Positions 53,344 to 64,000 are shown, numbered from the stretch's first letter. The stretch is 64,000 bases of DNA from Dryomyza anilis (GCA_951804985.1 OX638136.1:1054001-1118000); one strand, 5' to 3'. Made by a program: numbers and translations. Notes: generated by a model from the letters alone, not told the origin.

Positions 53344-55735
53344 CGTTTAATATTAATATTATATTTAAATGTTGTAGAAAATGTTATTATTACTATAAAC
53401 TAATATAAACTAGTTTTCATTTAAAGTATAAAAAAAAACAAGTTGTACTATTTAGAAAATAAAAAATACGGGAATATGTTAATACAAATAAGTAGGATTA
53501 TTTAATACAGATTTCTAAAGTAGTACTGACTACTTTTTTATGCCCACACGAAACGTCAATTACGCGCTTTTTCTAACAAAGCAATTTGGTTCAACTATTG
53601 GAACAACCCTATTTTTCCTCGATTTGTCGACATATTCGCGCTCTTTTTTTTCCATGCTTTAAACACATTCTACAATTTACAAAAAAAAAGTGGAAATTTT
53701 GCAAATTCTCCAAAATAATCTTCCTTTTATCTGATTCCAATGCTGGAAAATCTAGTCCAAACACACGAATTTCGTAAAAACAACCAACTTGTTCTGGAGA
53801 ACTTATGAGTTTTCTGCAGACCTGACAGTGGTCTCCTGCAATTCAATGAATCCTCCAATGGACGATACAGACTTGATTTTAACTTCAAAGATTTTCTATT
53901 GCCCCTCTACACAACTGCTATGGTGTCATCACTGTGAAAAATTTCCAAGTGTCCTGGACGGATTTTTGGCCAATTTGAGGGATTCCAGGATTTGGAGTTG
54001 AAGGAAATCCGCTAGGAGGTTGATATTGGTATCAACATTTTTGTAAAAATAATATCTATCAAATGGCATAGGTATCATAGCTGCAGAGAAAATTTTAATT
54101 CCAGCATCGAATTTTTTTATCAAAAATTTTAATGTATGGCCGATTTGGAAAATGTAGAAGTATATTGGTGAAATGACAGTAGTACCATTCGAAAGGTCTG
54201 ATTTTTATTAGACAATAACAGCTGATCGTCTAGGCAACCAACCTGTCACAACCACCCTGTGGCGTCCAGTTAGCAACGAATTTCAAAAAATCGTTGCTAA
54301 CTCGTTTTGGAACACTTATGCCCGTAACTTCAACGAATAGATATCTACTGGTGCTTAGTTATCTATCGTGTAAGCAAAATTTCGTAACTTCAACGCATAG
54401 TTAAGGAGTAAAAACACCGGATAGGTAAGAGATATCTGTTCGGTACGAACACCAATAGATATCTACTCGTTGAAGTTACGGGCATTAGACATTTTCCTCA
54501 GACACGACAGTGGTCTTAAAAAATTGGAAAAAAATCCTATACAATTAAGGAACTGTCATCTCCGTTACAGAGTTCCAACTATTCCAAAATAAAAATAAAA
54601 AATGTGGCCTGGAAGAATGGCCGGTGTTGCTGGAAGAATAATTATTTTCTGCACATATGAGACCATATACATTCTAAAGAGAATATTTTTAGAAAATTTT
54701 TGACACCAAAATCAATTTTGTAGCTGCTGTGCTACTCCTGGAATTCTATGAATCCTCCAGTGGAGTATTTAAGAATTTCCAGTAGTAGCCGTACATTAAA
54801 GGGTTGATTTTTATGCCAAACATTTTCTAAATCACTCCTCTACAGAGCTCCATAGATGGCATCGCTGCAGAAAATGTCCAAGTGTCCAGCAACGGGTGTT
54901 GGCCATTTTTGAGGATTCCATGATTTGATGTAGTAAGAAAATCGCTTTGAAATTGATATTGGTATCAAAATGTTTATAAAAATAATATCTATCGAATGGC
55001 ATAGCTGTCATAGCTTCAGAGAATATTTTAATTCCCAGCAACGAATTTTTTATCAATAATTTGAGGTTGTGGTCGATTTGGAAGATGTAGAAATATATTG
55101 GTAAAGTGACAGTCGTACCATTCAAAAGGTCTGATTTTTAGAAAATTTTCGGTACCACTTTAAAAAAATATGTAAACAAGAACAGCTGATCGACTAGGCA
55201 ACCACCCTGTTGCAACCACCCTTTGGCGTCTAGTTAGCAACGAATTTCAAAAAATCGTTGCTAACCCGTTTTGGAACACTTACGACATTTTCTGCAGACA
55301 CGACAGTAGTCTCAAAAAATTGGAAAAAAATTCCTACACAATAAAGGAACTGTCATCTTCGTTACAGATTTCCAACTGTTCCAAAATCAAAAAAAAATGT
55401 GTCCATAATTCGTTGCTGGAAGGATAAACATTTTCTGCACATATGACACCATATACATTCTAAAGATGATATTTTTAGAAAATGTTTGACTCCAAAATCA
55501 AGTCTGTAGCAGCTGTGCTATTCCTGGAATTCAATGAATCCTCCTGTGGAGTGGAAGAATAAAAATAAAAAAAATATAAAAATAAAAATTCTGCACATAT
55601 GACACCATATGCATTCTATAGAGGAGATTTTTAAAAAAATGTTGACACCAAAATCAAGTCTCTAACAATTTTGGGTCGGTAAAAATTTTTCACTGGAGGA
55701 TTCCAAGATTTCCAAGAGTGACCTTTGAGTTATCA
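53343..55735 (+). repeat. 2.4-kb repeat, inverse partner of 6490-7910, two inner units
   Basis: Two diverged units of about 0.95 kb are visible. ACAGCTGATCG(T/A)CTAGGCAACCA, GTTAGCAACGAATTTC and ATATCTATC(A/G)AATGGCATAG occur once in each (near 54220/55186, 54270/55230, and 54050/54990). An 11-bp inverted pair GTTAGCAACGA/TCGTTGCTAAC recurs. No protein frame is conserved between units. The outer parts match 6490-7910 in reverse. Confidence 0.8.
54319..54484. mobile_element. Harbinger-type MITE, TTA target duplication
   Basis: The ends TGCCCGTAACTTCAACGA and TCGTTGAAGTTACGGGCA are perfect inverses. The inverted repeat extends to about 34 bp with two mismatches. TTA flanks both sides (54316-54318 and 54485-54487), the target preference of PIF/Harbinger. 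The sister unit at about 55276 reads CACTTACGACATTTT without the insert, an in-window empty site. At 166 bp it is non-coding. Confidence 0.9.
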
Positions 55736-56318
55736 ACATTGTTTTGGTATGAATATTTCTCTAAAAATATTCGCTAATTTAGATATCTTAGAAATATTTT
55801 TGAATCTATAGAAATGATGTTTTCTTAGAATTAATATTAAGAATAATAACGATAATATGTATATTTTAAAATATTGATAATATGTTATTTTAACAATAGT
55901 ATATGTGCCAATAATAATGATGTTTTTTTTTATATATATATTTTTATTTAAATATCTGTTGTTTAATTTGTTAATACTTATAGTGATAATCTAACCGAAT
56001 TAATACTTTTTTTTTTTTTACTTCAATCCACCATATACTTTCTTACTCTATTCTTACTACATACACATATATACGTTCGCCTTCCCGCTTATTAATCATC
56101 GGTTTTGTGTACTACTGCCGTTGTTGTCTCATTATTGCCGTTGTTTACCTCATGGTTGTCTCTATTTCTTTTTGTAATTGCTCCAGTGTCCTCTGTAAGT
56201 TGCGTGTGGCCTGTTGAGTTACTGCTTATTGCCACAGGCTCACCGGTGCCTCTGTTTTAAAACATTATTCTTCCTTTATAGTTCTCTGGGAGGGCTCAAA
56301 TACTTAGCACTTTCCCCG
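55736..56318. other. No gene; 3' flank of the envelope-like gene
   Basis: AT-rich sequence. No LTR, polypurine tract or polyadenylation site could be recognised with confidence downstream of the envelope-like frame. Confidence 0.5.
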
Positions 56319-58143
56319 CTAATACCTTTGATTTGTACCAATTCTATCCTTCGTTGGACTAGATATTATGGTTGGCTCTGCAGACAGCAAAATTCTTCTC
56401 AGCATTGGCATAGGTGCAGCGAGTCCCATCTGTGATAGCGGTACGTCTAGTCCCAGAGTTGCCTTCAGATCCTCCTGGTTGTTCTCCGGCTTACTTACTT
56501 CTGATTGCTTATCATTAGTTTCGAATGAAACGGTCTTGCTTCTCGAAGATCCAGGAACGTTTAGTCGAGCCACCTTGAAGGTCCATTGACGTCGACGGCT
56601 CTGTCCAGCTTGCTTTCGACACCATAATCCTAGTATTACAACGATGCAAACCACGTCATAGGTACTCACGGCTACAACGGACATCTGTTCAGTAAAACCC
56701 TTATAAAAAACTGTGCTGCGTCCACGAGCTAACTCTAATCGCATGTTATCAAGGTTTTGATAACCCGCGGCCACCTCTTTTCTCAGGTTGGTGTGGTCCA
56801 TGGCAACAATATGCGCTCCTTCTCCTTCTTTCGGGTTAGCTGCTATTTCATCCAGTCTCAGCGCCTCCTGGAGCTCCCTGTGGTCGAATTGCTGTATCTC
56901 GAACTCATGCCACATCACAGGTGTATTTTTGAACGCGATCCGCAACTCGTGGTTTCGCAAGGAACAACCCTGACTTAGGACGAAATATCCAAAACGAGTT
57001 AGCCTTACTTCGGCTTCTTCTTCGCCGCACTGTAGGACAAATCCCTCATCTTGTCCTCGGTATAACCATCGGTTGGGTGTCTCGGTTTTTACCAGATAAA
57101 ACACGTTTGATGCCTCTGCCGCAAATTTACAGCTTGTCCTCAGACTATCACCTGGTCTCAGCATTCCAACCTCTCAGCTTTGACTCCCGCTGGTCAGCTC
57201 CATTCCTGGATTTCGACACAGTATAGCACCTTTGTTCATCGCTGACTGCCCTGCAAGATTCACACACCGGGACACGTCTTCTCCTGACAGCTTCAGGTAG
57301 CGATCCTTCTTCCTACTGGCCGCTATGTACTCTCCTGCGTTCTGCACCACCAAGTCCCATCTCTTTTGGCCTCGAAATTGTACGGCATAGACTTTCAACA
57401 ATTTGAACGGGGTAGGCTCTGGTGAAGGAATTTTTTTATTAGGTTTGTGTTTACGATTGTCTTAATCCGCAGTATTTAAATAGAGAATCCTTTCTTGAGA
57501 CTGTGTTTTGGTTTTGGCTAGGTCCAGCGTGGCGTTTAATCCAATCAGCAACCCTTCTATCCCCTTTATTGTTGCTTCTGGCTAACTTATCATAATTACT
57601 GGCCATCACCGTAACTTGTTTTTCCATTATATCATAGGTTTTGCGCTCCCTATTCTTCAAGTGCATCAGATGGTTGCCTATTATACGTTCGTCACGGTGG
57701 TCCATTACTCCAAATGCCCAGTGGAGAGCTTCCCCTAATATCTCTATAGCTCTCTTTGTCTTTCCTCCTTGGTAATGTTTGCCACTGATATCATGTTTTT
57801 CCAGCATCCCCTTAATTCGATCGCTGGTTTTTTGTACATTTGTCAAGACATCTTCTGTTTCTTTCCATGGTATGCCACACGCCTCTACGTATTCCGTTGT
57901 GGCTACAAGCCGTTCCATTGTCTTACATGAACCTTGCGCCTTCGTGATAAAGTCGGCCGTTAGCTTCAATAATTCTTTTAGATCAGTCGGCAAAAACTTC
58001 GTTATCACGGTCCATTCGTCGTTGTAAATCCACGCATCTGACTTTCTCTCGAACATTAGTGGCTGTTGATACAACGCTGTCGGTCTCCAAATGAGTTCTC
58101 CTTTGACCACCATTATGAACAGGAAAGTCAAATTTATCGCCAA
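56319..58143 (-). pseudogene. Orphan envelope-like gene (baculovirus-F / errantivirus Env type)
   Basis: Three consecutive minus-strand blocks: 58143-57451, 57401-57174 and 57164-56319. The first has a hydrophobic leader-like start (its first codon would be TTG; an ATG lies ten codons in), and near residue 130 a basic tetrapeptide KTKR resembling a furin site. A hydrophobic, Gly-containing helix with a FG-x-MD motif follows, as in F-type fusion proteins. The last block has several Cys residues, a membrane segment around residues 162-181 and a basic cytoplasmic tail of about 100 residues. Blocks one and two are separated by a frameshift. Blocks two and three share one frame with a TGA between them. 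No gag, pol or LTR is adjacent, so it is a solitary remnant or a once-domesticated gene (as known for Iris in Drosophila) that has since decayed. Confidence 0.65.
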
Positions 58144-58221
58144 TATTATACACTTATTTAATTTATATTAAATTTCTTGTCACAGAGTTGAAGATGTAAT
58201 GAAGTCGATTCGCTCCAATTT

Positions 58222-58620
58222 TTACTTATATCTAATTTTGTTATATACTAGTTTGTGTTAATTATCGCAGTAATCTACCCATATACAAATAATCTTATTA
58301 TATATTTTCCAATATTTGCACCAGTACATTTTATTCATTGTATATTCAGCGTATATACATATATTGCACCAACCAAAACTCTTAAAGTTGACCTTAGATT
58401 ATATACTGCTGTATATATACTTATATATCTAATTTTGTTATATACTAGTTTGTGTTAATTATCGCAGTAATCTACCCATAAACAAATAATCTTATTATAT
58501 ATTTTCCAACATTTGCACCAGTACATTTTATTCATTGTATATTCAGCGTATATACATATATTGCACCAACCAAAACTCTTAAAATTCACCTTAGATTAAA
58601 TACTGCTGTATATATACTTA
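58222..58620. repeat. Two tandem units of 197 bp
   Basis: TCTAATTTTGTTATATACTA starts equivalent units at 58231 and 58428. The two copies differ at only a few positions, so the duplication is recent. It lies just upstream of the envelope-like gene. Confidence 0.9.
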
Positions 58621-58679
58621 TTTGTGTTGCATTAAAATTCTGAAAATTGACCTTAGATGTTAGTCTGAGTAATAACATT

Positions 58680-59117
58680 TACTGCAATGTATGCAACTCT
58701 GTTATATTATAATTGTCTATATACAAAATATTCTTACAAAAAAAAATATGCAACTCTATGTGCATTCAAATTATCTTCTTCTTAATTTAAAATATCTTCA
58801 CAAAATGAAATATGCAACTGTATGTGCGTTATAATTTTCTAAATACAAACTATTTTTGAAACAAAATATGCAACTCTATGTGCATTATAATTATCATCTT
58901 CTTCATATAAAATATTTTTACAAAACAAAATATGCAATTCTTTGTACATTAAAATTATCCTCTTCTTAATTTAAAATATCTTCACAAAATGAAATATGCA
59001 ACTATATATGCGTTATAATTTTCTAAATACAAAATATTTTTGAAACAAAATATGCAACTCTATGTGCATTATAATTATCATCTTCTTCATATAAAATATT
59101 AATACAAAACAAAATAT
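58680..59117. repeat. 60-bp tandem array with 185-bp higher-order period
   Basis: AAATATGCAACT(C/G)TATGTGC-like strings recur near 58746, 58808, 58866, 58930, 58993 and 59050. Blocks of three units (about 185 bp) are more alike than neighbouring units, a higher-order arrangement typical of satellites. Confidence 0.85.
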
Positions 59118-59139
59118 GCAATTAAAATCAAGCTTAGGT

Positions 59140-59645
59140 CCGACTTAAAAAATACCTGAGACAATGAAATTTTTGAACTCCCTGATTACATATTTGATAT
59201 ACAAATTTGGAAATTCAAAATGGTGGTTCCACAATGGCGTCCTTAAATCTTAAAAAAACATTTATATCTGCAAAATAACATTGTGTAAGTGGGTTTTTGA
59301 GGCCAATGATTACGAATTTATAATCAAAATTTTAAAACTCAAAATGGCGGATCCAAAATGGCATCCATAAATCTTTAAAAACCTCTATATCTGAAAAAGG
59401 ACATTGTGCAAAGGGGTTTTTGAGGCCAGATATTACAAATTTGGAATAAAAATTTTGAAATTCAAAATGGCGGATCCAAAATGGCGTTCTTAATTCTTAA
59501 AAAACATTTATATCTGCAAAAGAACACTATACAATAGGGTTTTTGAGGCCAGTGATTACAAATTCGAAATTAAAATTTTAAAATTCAAAATACCGGATCT
59601 AAAATGGGGTCCTTAAATCATAGAAAATCTTTGTATATACGTAAA
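59140..59645. repeat. Four tandem units of about 123 bp with AAAATGGCGG motif
   Basis: Units start near 59213, 59336, 59461 and 59583. Each has CAAAATGGCGGATCCAAAAT or a variant, and GGGTTTTTGAGGCCA about 60 bp later. The array borders the 60-bp array, giving three different satellites side by side. Confidence 0.88.
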
Positions 59646-59699
59646 ACATTTTGTTTGGGGATTTTTTTGGATACTGAGCAGATTGTAGGAACTAAGTTA

Positions 59700-59765
59700 T
59701 CAATTTGGTCTAGTAAATTTGATCTAGTAAATTTTATCTAGTAAACCATTTTATCTAGTAACACT
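59700..59765. repeat. Short 14-bp tandem repeat
   Basis: Four to five variants of TCTAGTAAATTTGA follow one another. No coding or regulatory role is evident. Confidence 0.75.
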
Positions 59766-60223
59766 TCGTCCCGCAATGAATTCATGTTGTCGCTGTTTAC
59801 TTTTGGACTCCCCCATCACTTTACGCATTTCATTAAAATTTCAATTCTTTTATTAGAAGTAGCCATTTTTTTCAATACTCACTAAATTACTTTTTTAAAA
59901 TCACAATGATATGTCACAGTATTCTCAAAGAGAACGTTGGTTAATTTGCATTAGCAATGTAAAACCACTTCCTAGTATTTATGCTTCAATTATACATCCA
60001 AGTACAACATTCAAGTATACAGACCAAACGAGCCAGTTCTGATTTTTTTTATATTTGGTCACCATCTGTATATTTTAAAATACAATCAAAATTTAAAATA
60101 GTTATATAAATTTGACTTTTTTTTTGGATATTTACTAAGATCCACAGCACTCAGACAGACTATATCCATTGTACTGTGAAATCTATTCCCTACAATTTTG
60201 TGGTTAATATCACCACGAGCGCC
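59766..60223. other. No gene seen
   Basis: AT-rich sequence without a supported feature. Confidence 0.55.
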
Positions 60224-60291
60224 CATTCCCAAGCCGGGATTCGAACCCGAGACCTTCAGAATACAACGCCAGCGCTGAGGCCGACTACTAA
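60224..60291 (-). other. tRNA-like SINE remnant
   Basis: On the minus strand GGGTTCGAATCCCGGC is a perfect box B with its T-arm stem. Upstream, GTCGGCCTCAGCGCTGGC is box-A-like at the right distance. The acceptor stem does not pair and no CCA or terminator is present, so it is a SINE head or tRNA pseudogene and not a working tRNA. Confidence 0.6.
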
Positions 60292-60971
60292 TATTCCTTC
60301 TTCATATTTAATTTTTACCTATAAATAGTTTTTTTTTTATTTTCTCCGCCGTATATTACGACATATATGCCGTAATATAGGGCATAACAAATATAATTTA
60401 TATTTTGCATTTTAATATACTCATACTAACCTTAGAAATATGATGTATCTTGACATTTTGGTTTAAATAAATTCAAAAATTCTATTTAACATTTTTTTTT
60501 TTTAACTTGTCCGTGAAAAGCTGATCGTATTCGTGAAGTGGGGGGAAGCGGGCGCTAATTTTTTTTCAGACGAACTTAGAATACTGATATCTACTTTTTC
60601 TGAGAAAATTACGATTTATACATTTTTAAAAGTCTATGGAAAGTTCATGTTGTATTATTTGAATGAAGAACCACTTTGCAGTATATTCTATCCCAAATTA
60701 ATCAGATTAGCATTTCAATATTATATCTGACTGAACAAGAAAATCATAGAGTTTAGTAAGCTAATCTTTGAATCGAGGTCAGAATGTACCTCCGGCTTTT
60801 ATGTCCATATTTTCAACAATACTATATACGAGTATTTTTTTTTAATTTTAAAAACACTGTTAATAGACGTCAATTTCTTATATAAATCAATGTGGCAAGT
60901 AAAAAAAATATATTGGTGGTTATAGTCCAACGTATTATCTTTCAAATAAAACCAATACTGGTTACTTCCAG
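60292..60971. other. No sure gene; probable intron upstream of next exon
   Basis: A 65-codon frame at 60533-60730 has no start context or motif. The interval ends in GGTTACTTCCAG, the acceptor of the next exon. Confidence 0.4.
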
Positions 60972-61229
60972 GTAATTCTGAAAAATTATTTTTGGCCAGC
61001 TTTTCCTACAATCCGGCCCAGTGTGCACTGCTGGGACGAGCCCAGATTGGTCGAGTTCATCAAGGCAACCATCGAGGAAGGCAGGCGTCGAAACACCTTA
61101 GAGGAAGCCGTACTATGCATTCAAAGCATAGAACTGATGTTATTCTACTCAAAGACGAGGGGATACACTGTAGAGCCTATCCCCGACATCTTGACATCGT
61201 TGCACTTGCTGAATCGTAGCTCTAAGTAA
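60972..61229 (+). CDS. Terminal exon of an unknown gene
   Basis: After the acceptor TTACTTCCAG the exon is open for exactly 86 codons (85 residues plus TAA at 61227-61229). It encodes NYFWPAFPTIRPSVHCWDEP, LVEFIKATIEEGRRRNTLEE and YSKTRGYTVEPIPDILTSLH. The sequence is compact, mostly helical in appearance, GC-rich against AT-rich flanks, and free of stops. It is followed within 20 bp by A-rich 3' UTR-like sequence and AATAAA-type motifs near 61240-61265. It could be the last exon of a host gene or of a DNA transposon. I recognise no domain. Confidence 0.5.
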   Translation, partial: VILKNYFWPAFPTIRPSVHCWDEPRLVEFIKATIEEGRRRNTLEEAVLCIQSIELMLFYSKTRGYTVEPIPDILTSLHLLNRSSK

Positions 61230-61319
61230 AAAATAATAAAAAATGTTTCTGAATATATAAAAATAAATAAAAATTTTAAAACAAACTATTCTTTTTATTA
61301 AATCATAATTTTACTGTTT

Positions 61320-61740
61320 AAATATTTCAGCTATTTTGGGGTTTTGGCCATCTTTACATATTTTCAGCTGTTTTTGATTTTAAACCTCTTCAATTTTTTT
61401 AGTTATTTTTGATTTTAAACCTCTTCAATTATTTTCAGCTCTTTTAATTTTATACATCTTCCAATATTTTCAGCTATTCTTAATTTTAAACATCTTCAAT
61501 TATTCTCAGGTTTTTCAGCTGTTAATAGTATTTAAAAGAATATTAAAAGAAAATAATAAAAACGAAAATTTAAAATAACTGTTCTTTTTAATCCAAGAAA
61601 AATTGTCTGTTTAAATTTTTCCGCTATTTTGGGGTTTTGACCAGCAAATTTTTGATTTTAAACATCTTCAATTATTTTCAGCTCTTTTATTTTATACATC
61701 TTCAAATATTTTCAGCTATTTTTGATTTTCTGGCTTTCCG
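61320..61740. repeat. Tandem repeat, about 45-bp unit, two blocks
   Basis: Variants of TTTTGATTTTAAAC(C/A)TCTTC followed by AATTATTTTCAGCT recur about five times at 61370-61515 and two or three times at 61645-61735. An interrupting stretch containing GGGGTTTTG(G/A)CCA occurs at the start of each block. Confidence 0.8.
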
Positions 61741-62095
61741 TAAATCATAACGGAACTTAAGTTTCCGTTATAGTTTACCTAATACTATTATTAATACGAG
61801 TTTGCAATTGATCCAGTTGCAGACCAGTATTCGTAGGCTAGTATTAGTGATTTGCTTCAAGGCAATGATTGATATATTACATCTTTACTATCTATTTTAT
61901 TGCGTTAATTAATTTAATAGAGGTAATCAATTTTCTCAAAATTGTTTAAAATTTTAACAACTTGGTTAAATTCCTTTCCTCAACTTTAATTTCTGCATTT
62001 TTCTTTTTTTTTTTTTGTTCAACATAAACTTATAATTTATTACATAGGCTAGTAATTTACCCGAAGTAAAGTAATACTTAGCGGCTTTAATGAAA
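61741..62095. other. No gene seen
   Basis: AT-rich sequence with no supported feature. Confidence 0.55.
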
Positions 62096-62375
62096 TAAAT
62101 TTCAATATAACACTTGGAGCATTTGCTAGCTCTTAAAAAATAGTGTTTGCATTTGTCGTAGCAATAATACTTATGTACTTTTATAATATTTCTCTAATCA
62201 AGTAATTCAATCATAATTTTTTATATGTCTTTTGGAGCATATTTTAGCTTTAAAAACCAATTTTTCATTCGTAGTAAACTTATTTATATAATGTTCTAAT
62301 ATTATTTCTAGTCTTTTACTTCAATCATATTTTTCCTATATATCAGTTGGAGCATTTTCTAGCTCTAAAAAAAAC
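62096..62375. repeat. Three tandem units of about 117 bp
   Basis: TTGGAGCATTT(G/T)CTAGCTCT and its variant recur near 62114, 62233 and 62349, with alignable flanks (AAAAACTA, TTCGTAGTAA-like). They are diverged satellite-type units. Confidence 0.75.
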
Positions 62376-62539
62376 TACTTGTCATTTATTTGCCCGTCAG
62401 CAATTAACATAAATTAATAATTCTTTATTTATTCAAAATTCAATTCTTCAAAATCTACTTTTCATTATATTTTAATTTAAAATTAATAATTCAACCATAA
62501 TTCACTTTACAAGTCAAAATTTCTATGCTAATTATCTAC

Positions 62540-63310
62540 GCTCAGCAGTACTCCACTGTCTCTCTCTTGGAATTCTCTTGAAATTCTAGTTATTTCATTT
62601 ATCAATTCTTCTAATGAAGAATTTATATCATCCAGATTATATATACAAACAAATCGGGTTCCGAAGTGTTTTTTTGTTAGTACCTAATCGGTTTCCTGTT
62701 GTTTTACATAATCACCATATAGAATTATATTATATTTAACGAAATCATGTTCTCCAATATTCGTTAACAGAAGTTCTTTTAAATATGGATTTATATTAGT
62801 AAAAAAGTTTTCAATCAATATCTCATTCTTCGATGAGCTTAAAACACGATATTTTTTTACAGTATTGGTTTGGAAGGTGATAGTTGGAACACGTTTTCCC
62901 GAAGTGTTATTGCAGATCTTTCCTTGTGCATGTCGGTTCTAAAATGCATTTTATACGTATTTATGGGAATATGTATCCCACTAATCTCGCATACTTTCGT
63001 TTACATGTCAATTTTTGGTCGTCTAGTTATATTTTGTATGTTGATTTCCTTTCCGTTTGAGGATTTGATGAGATGATAATGCTGCTGATTGGGTTCCATT
63101 TTTCTTAACTCCTCTATGAGACGAGGAGGGGATGGGTTCAGCTATGATCGGTTCACCATCACAATTCTCTAAATGATTCTCGACATATTGAATGCCTTTA
63201 ATGAGTAAACCGCAGCCACATTGAAAATATTTTTTTTTGCAATCATTTAAATGAATTGACAAATTTTCTAACGATGAGAATGTTGCTGTACAATTTTCAC
63301 ACGCGAACAT
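62540..63310 (-). pseudogene. Polinton/Maverick-like DNA polymerase B, N-terminal fragment
   Basis: From the ATG at 63310 the frame encodes two Cys/His fingers (FACENCTATFSSLENLSIHL and YFQCGCGLL) and a linker. After a stop near 63025 other frames continue with a third finger-like piece (INTYKMHFRTDMHKERSA), then NEILIENFFTNINPYLKELL and finally DDINSSLEELINEITRISRE followed by FQERDSG. Finger-bearing N-termini followed by a segment that ends in an SG motif before the exonuclease domain are what I know from Polinton-type protein-primed DNA polymerases. The exonuclease and polymerase domains are absent. At least three frame breaks are present. Assignment is tentative. Confidence 0.4.
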
Positions 63311-64000
63311 ATTTAATTTTTTACTAATATGTTTATTGTTTAAATAGTAAAATAAAATTGTCTTTAGTAAGTAAGTTTAAAATGAAAATTTATTTTAAAC
63401 AATACCTAAATGTTATAAACAATTAAAGAAAGAAGAAAACAACTTTATGTCAACCGATGTTGGGATAAATTTTTATACTGGCCCCAGTAGATAAAATCTT
63501 ATGCAGGTAAAGTAAATGAAAAGCCATAAGATGTATTCCAATGCAGTTATGGCAATAGAGTTTCATTTAGCATCGATTATAAATCGTATGGTACATTTAT
63601 AAAGGGTAGCCCCTGCGTTATTAATTTTTAACGAAAACATTTTTTGAATATTAATTACTAAAATTCGAACGGTTCTACTTATACTTTTAATCGTAAATCG
63701 TAAATATTGCAATTTATTGTTCAGAATTATATTTCGAAAGCATAATTGTTCATATAATGTTCATGAATATTTTAAGTGGATGGTATTTTTATTATATAAT
63801 TAAAAAAATTCCAGTCAATGGTACGGACGGTATTTATGACCGAAAATTGTGATCCGAATTCCTAATTTAACCTTTTTCAATTTAATTGATTCTCAGATAT
63901 TCCTTATGATACTAATAAATAAATATCGAGACATGTTGTTTAAAAAATAATGTCCTTTGTACTGTGTGATTGTCTCCAAATAGTTGAAATAATATATTTT
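63311..64000. other. No gene seen
   Basis: AT-rich sequence up to the window edge. No frame, repeat or RNA gene was recognised. Confidence 0.55.

Noticed and set aside
58222..59645. Regularly spaced repeats that might suggest a CRISPR-like array
   Set aside because: Units are contiguous tandem satellites without unique spacers, and the genome is animal.
60224..60291. Possible functional tRNA gene on the minus strand
   Set aside because: Box B is perfect, but no 7-bp acceptor stem or pol III terminator is present.

Overview
The window looks like a piece of a fly (dipteran) chromosome, probably a repeat-rich, heterochromatin-like region. It is very AT-rich. Its splice signals fit short fly introns of about 50-70 nt, it holds several relatives of the fly DINE-1/mini-me family, and it carries a broken gene of the insect MADF-BESS family. 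There are no operons, bacterial ribosome-binding sites or CRISPR arrays. Almost everything recognisable is a transposable element, a tandem repeat or a decayed gene fragment. Very few reading frames look intact.

Layout. 1-5000: exon-like scrap, microsatellites, the 3' end of a non-LTR retrotransposon split by a 1-kb repeat, then two tandem-repeat arrays. 5200-8800: a DINE-1-like element, a hAT-type MITE with a perfect 8-bp target duplication, a segment repeated in inverse orientation at 53343-55735, and a broken Gln-rich reading frame. 10500-13200: a direct repeat pair and one clean exon made of 21-residue repeats. 15700-21000: a second DINE-1-like copy, a decayed MADF-BESS gene, a Tc1/mariner-type MITE, and a larger MITE that carries a gene fragment. 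22700-28960: two TIR elements, a Harbinger transposase fragment, and a decayed MULE-like transposon with a Ulp1/C48-like segment. 29200-32875: a third DINE-1-like copy, a tRNA-derived SINE and a duplicated unknown gene fragment.

32876-42405 is a nest of Ty3-type LTR elements on the minus strand (LTR - internal - LTR - internal - second gag), interrupted by an apparently intact non-LTR retrotransposon (ORF 34960-37854). 43604-51912 is a plus-strand Ty3-type element with unusually long direct repeats of about 1.8-2.0 kb. Its first reading frame encodes a canonical RING-H2 finger where gag is expected. Its protease, RT/RNase H and integrase follow, and the integrase is split by a second SINE copy with a 13-bp target duplication. 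52255-55735 is a mosaic of segments that recur at 31735-32875 and 6490-7910, and contains a Harbinger-type MITE whose empty site is also in the window.

55736-64000 holds an orphan, broken envelope-like gene (insect errantivirus / baculovirus-F type), three adjacent tandem arrays, a tRNA-like SINE remnant, one good 86-codon terminal exon, two more tandem arrays and a decayed fragment that resembles the N-terminus of a Polinton/Maverick DNA polymerase.

The most unusual items are the RING-H2 first ORF of the LTR element, the exon-like ORF inside that element's long repeats, the MULE with a protease-like segment, the orphan envelope-like gene beside tandem arrays, and a MITE that encloses a gene 3' end. 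All family assignments were made by eye from motifs. No database search was possible.
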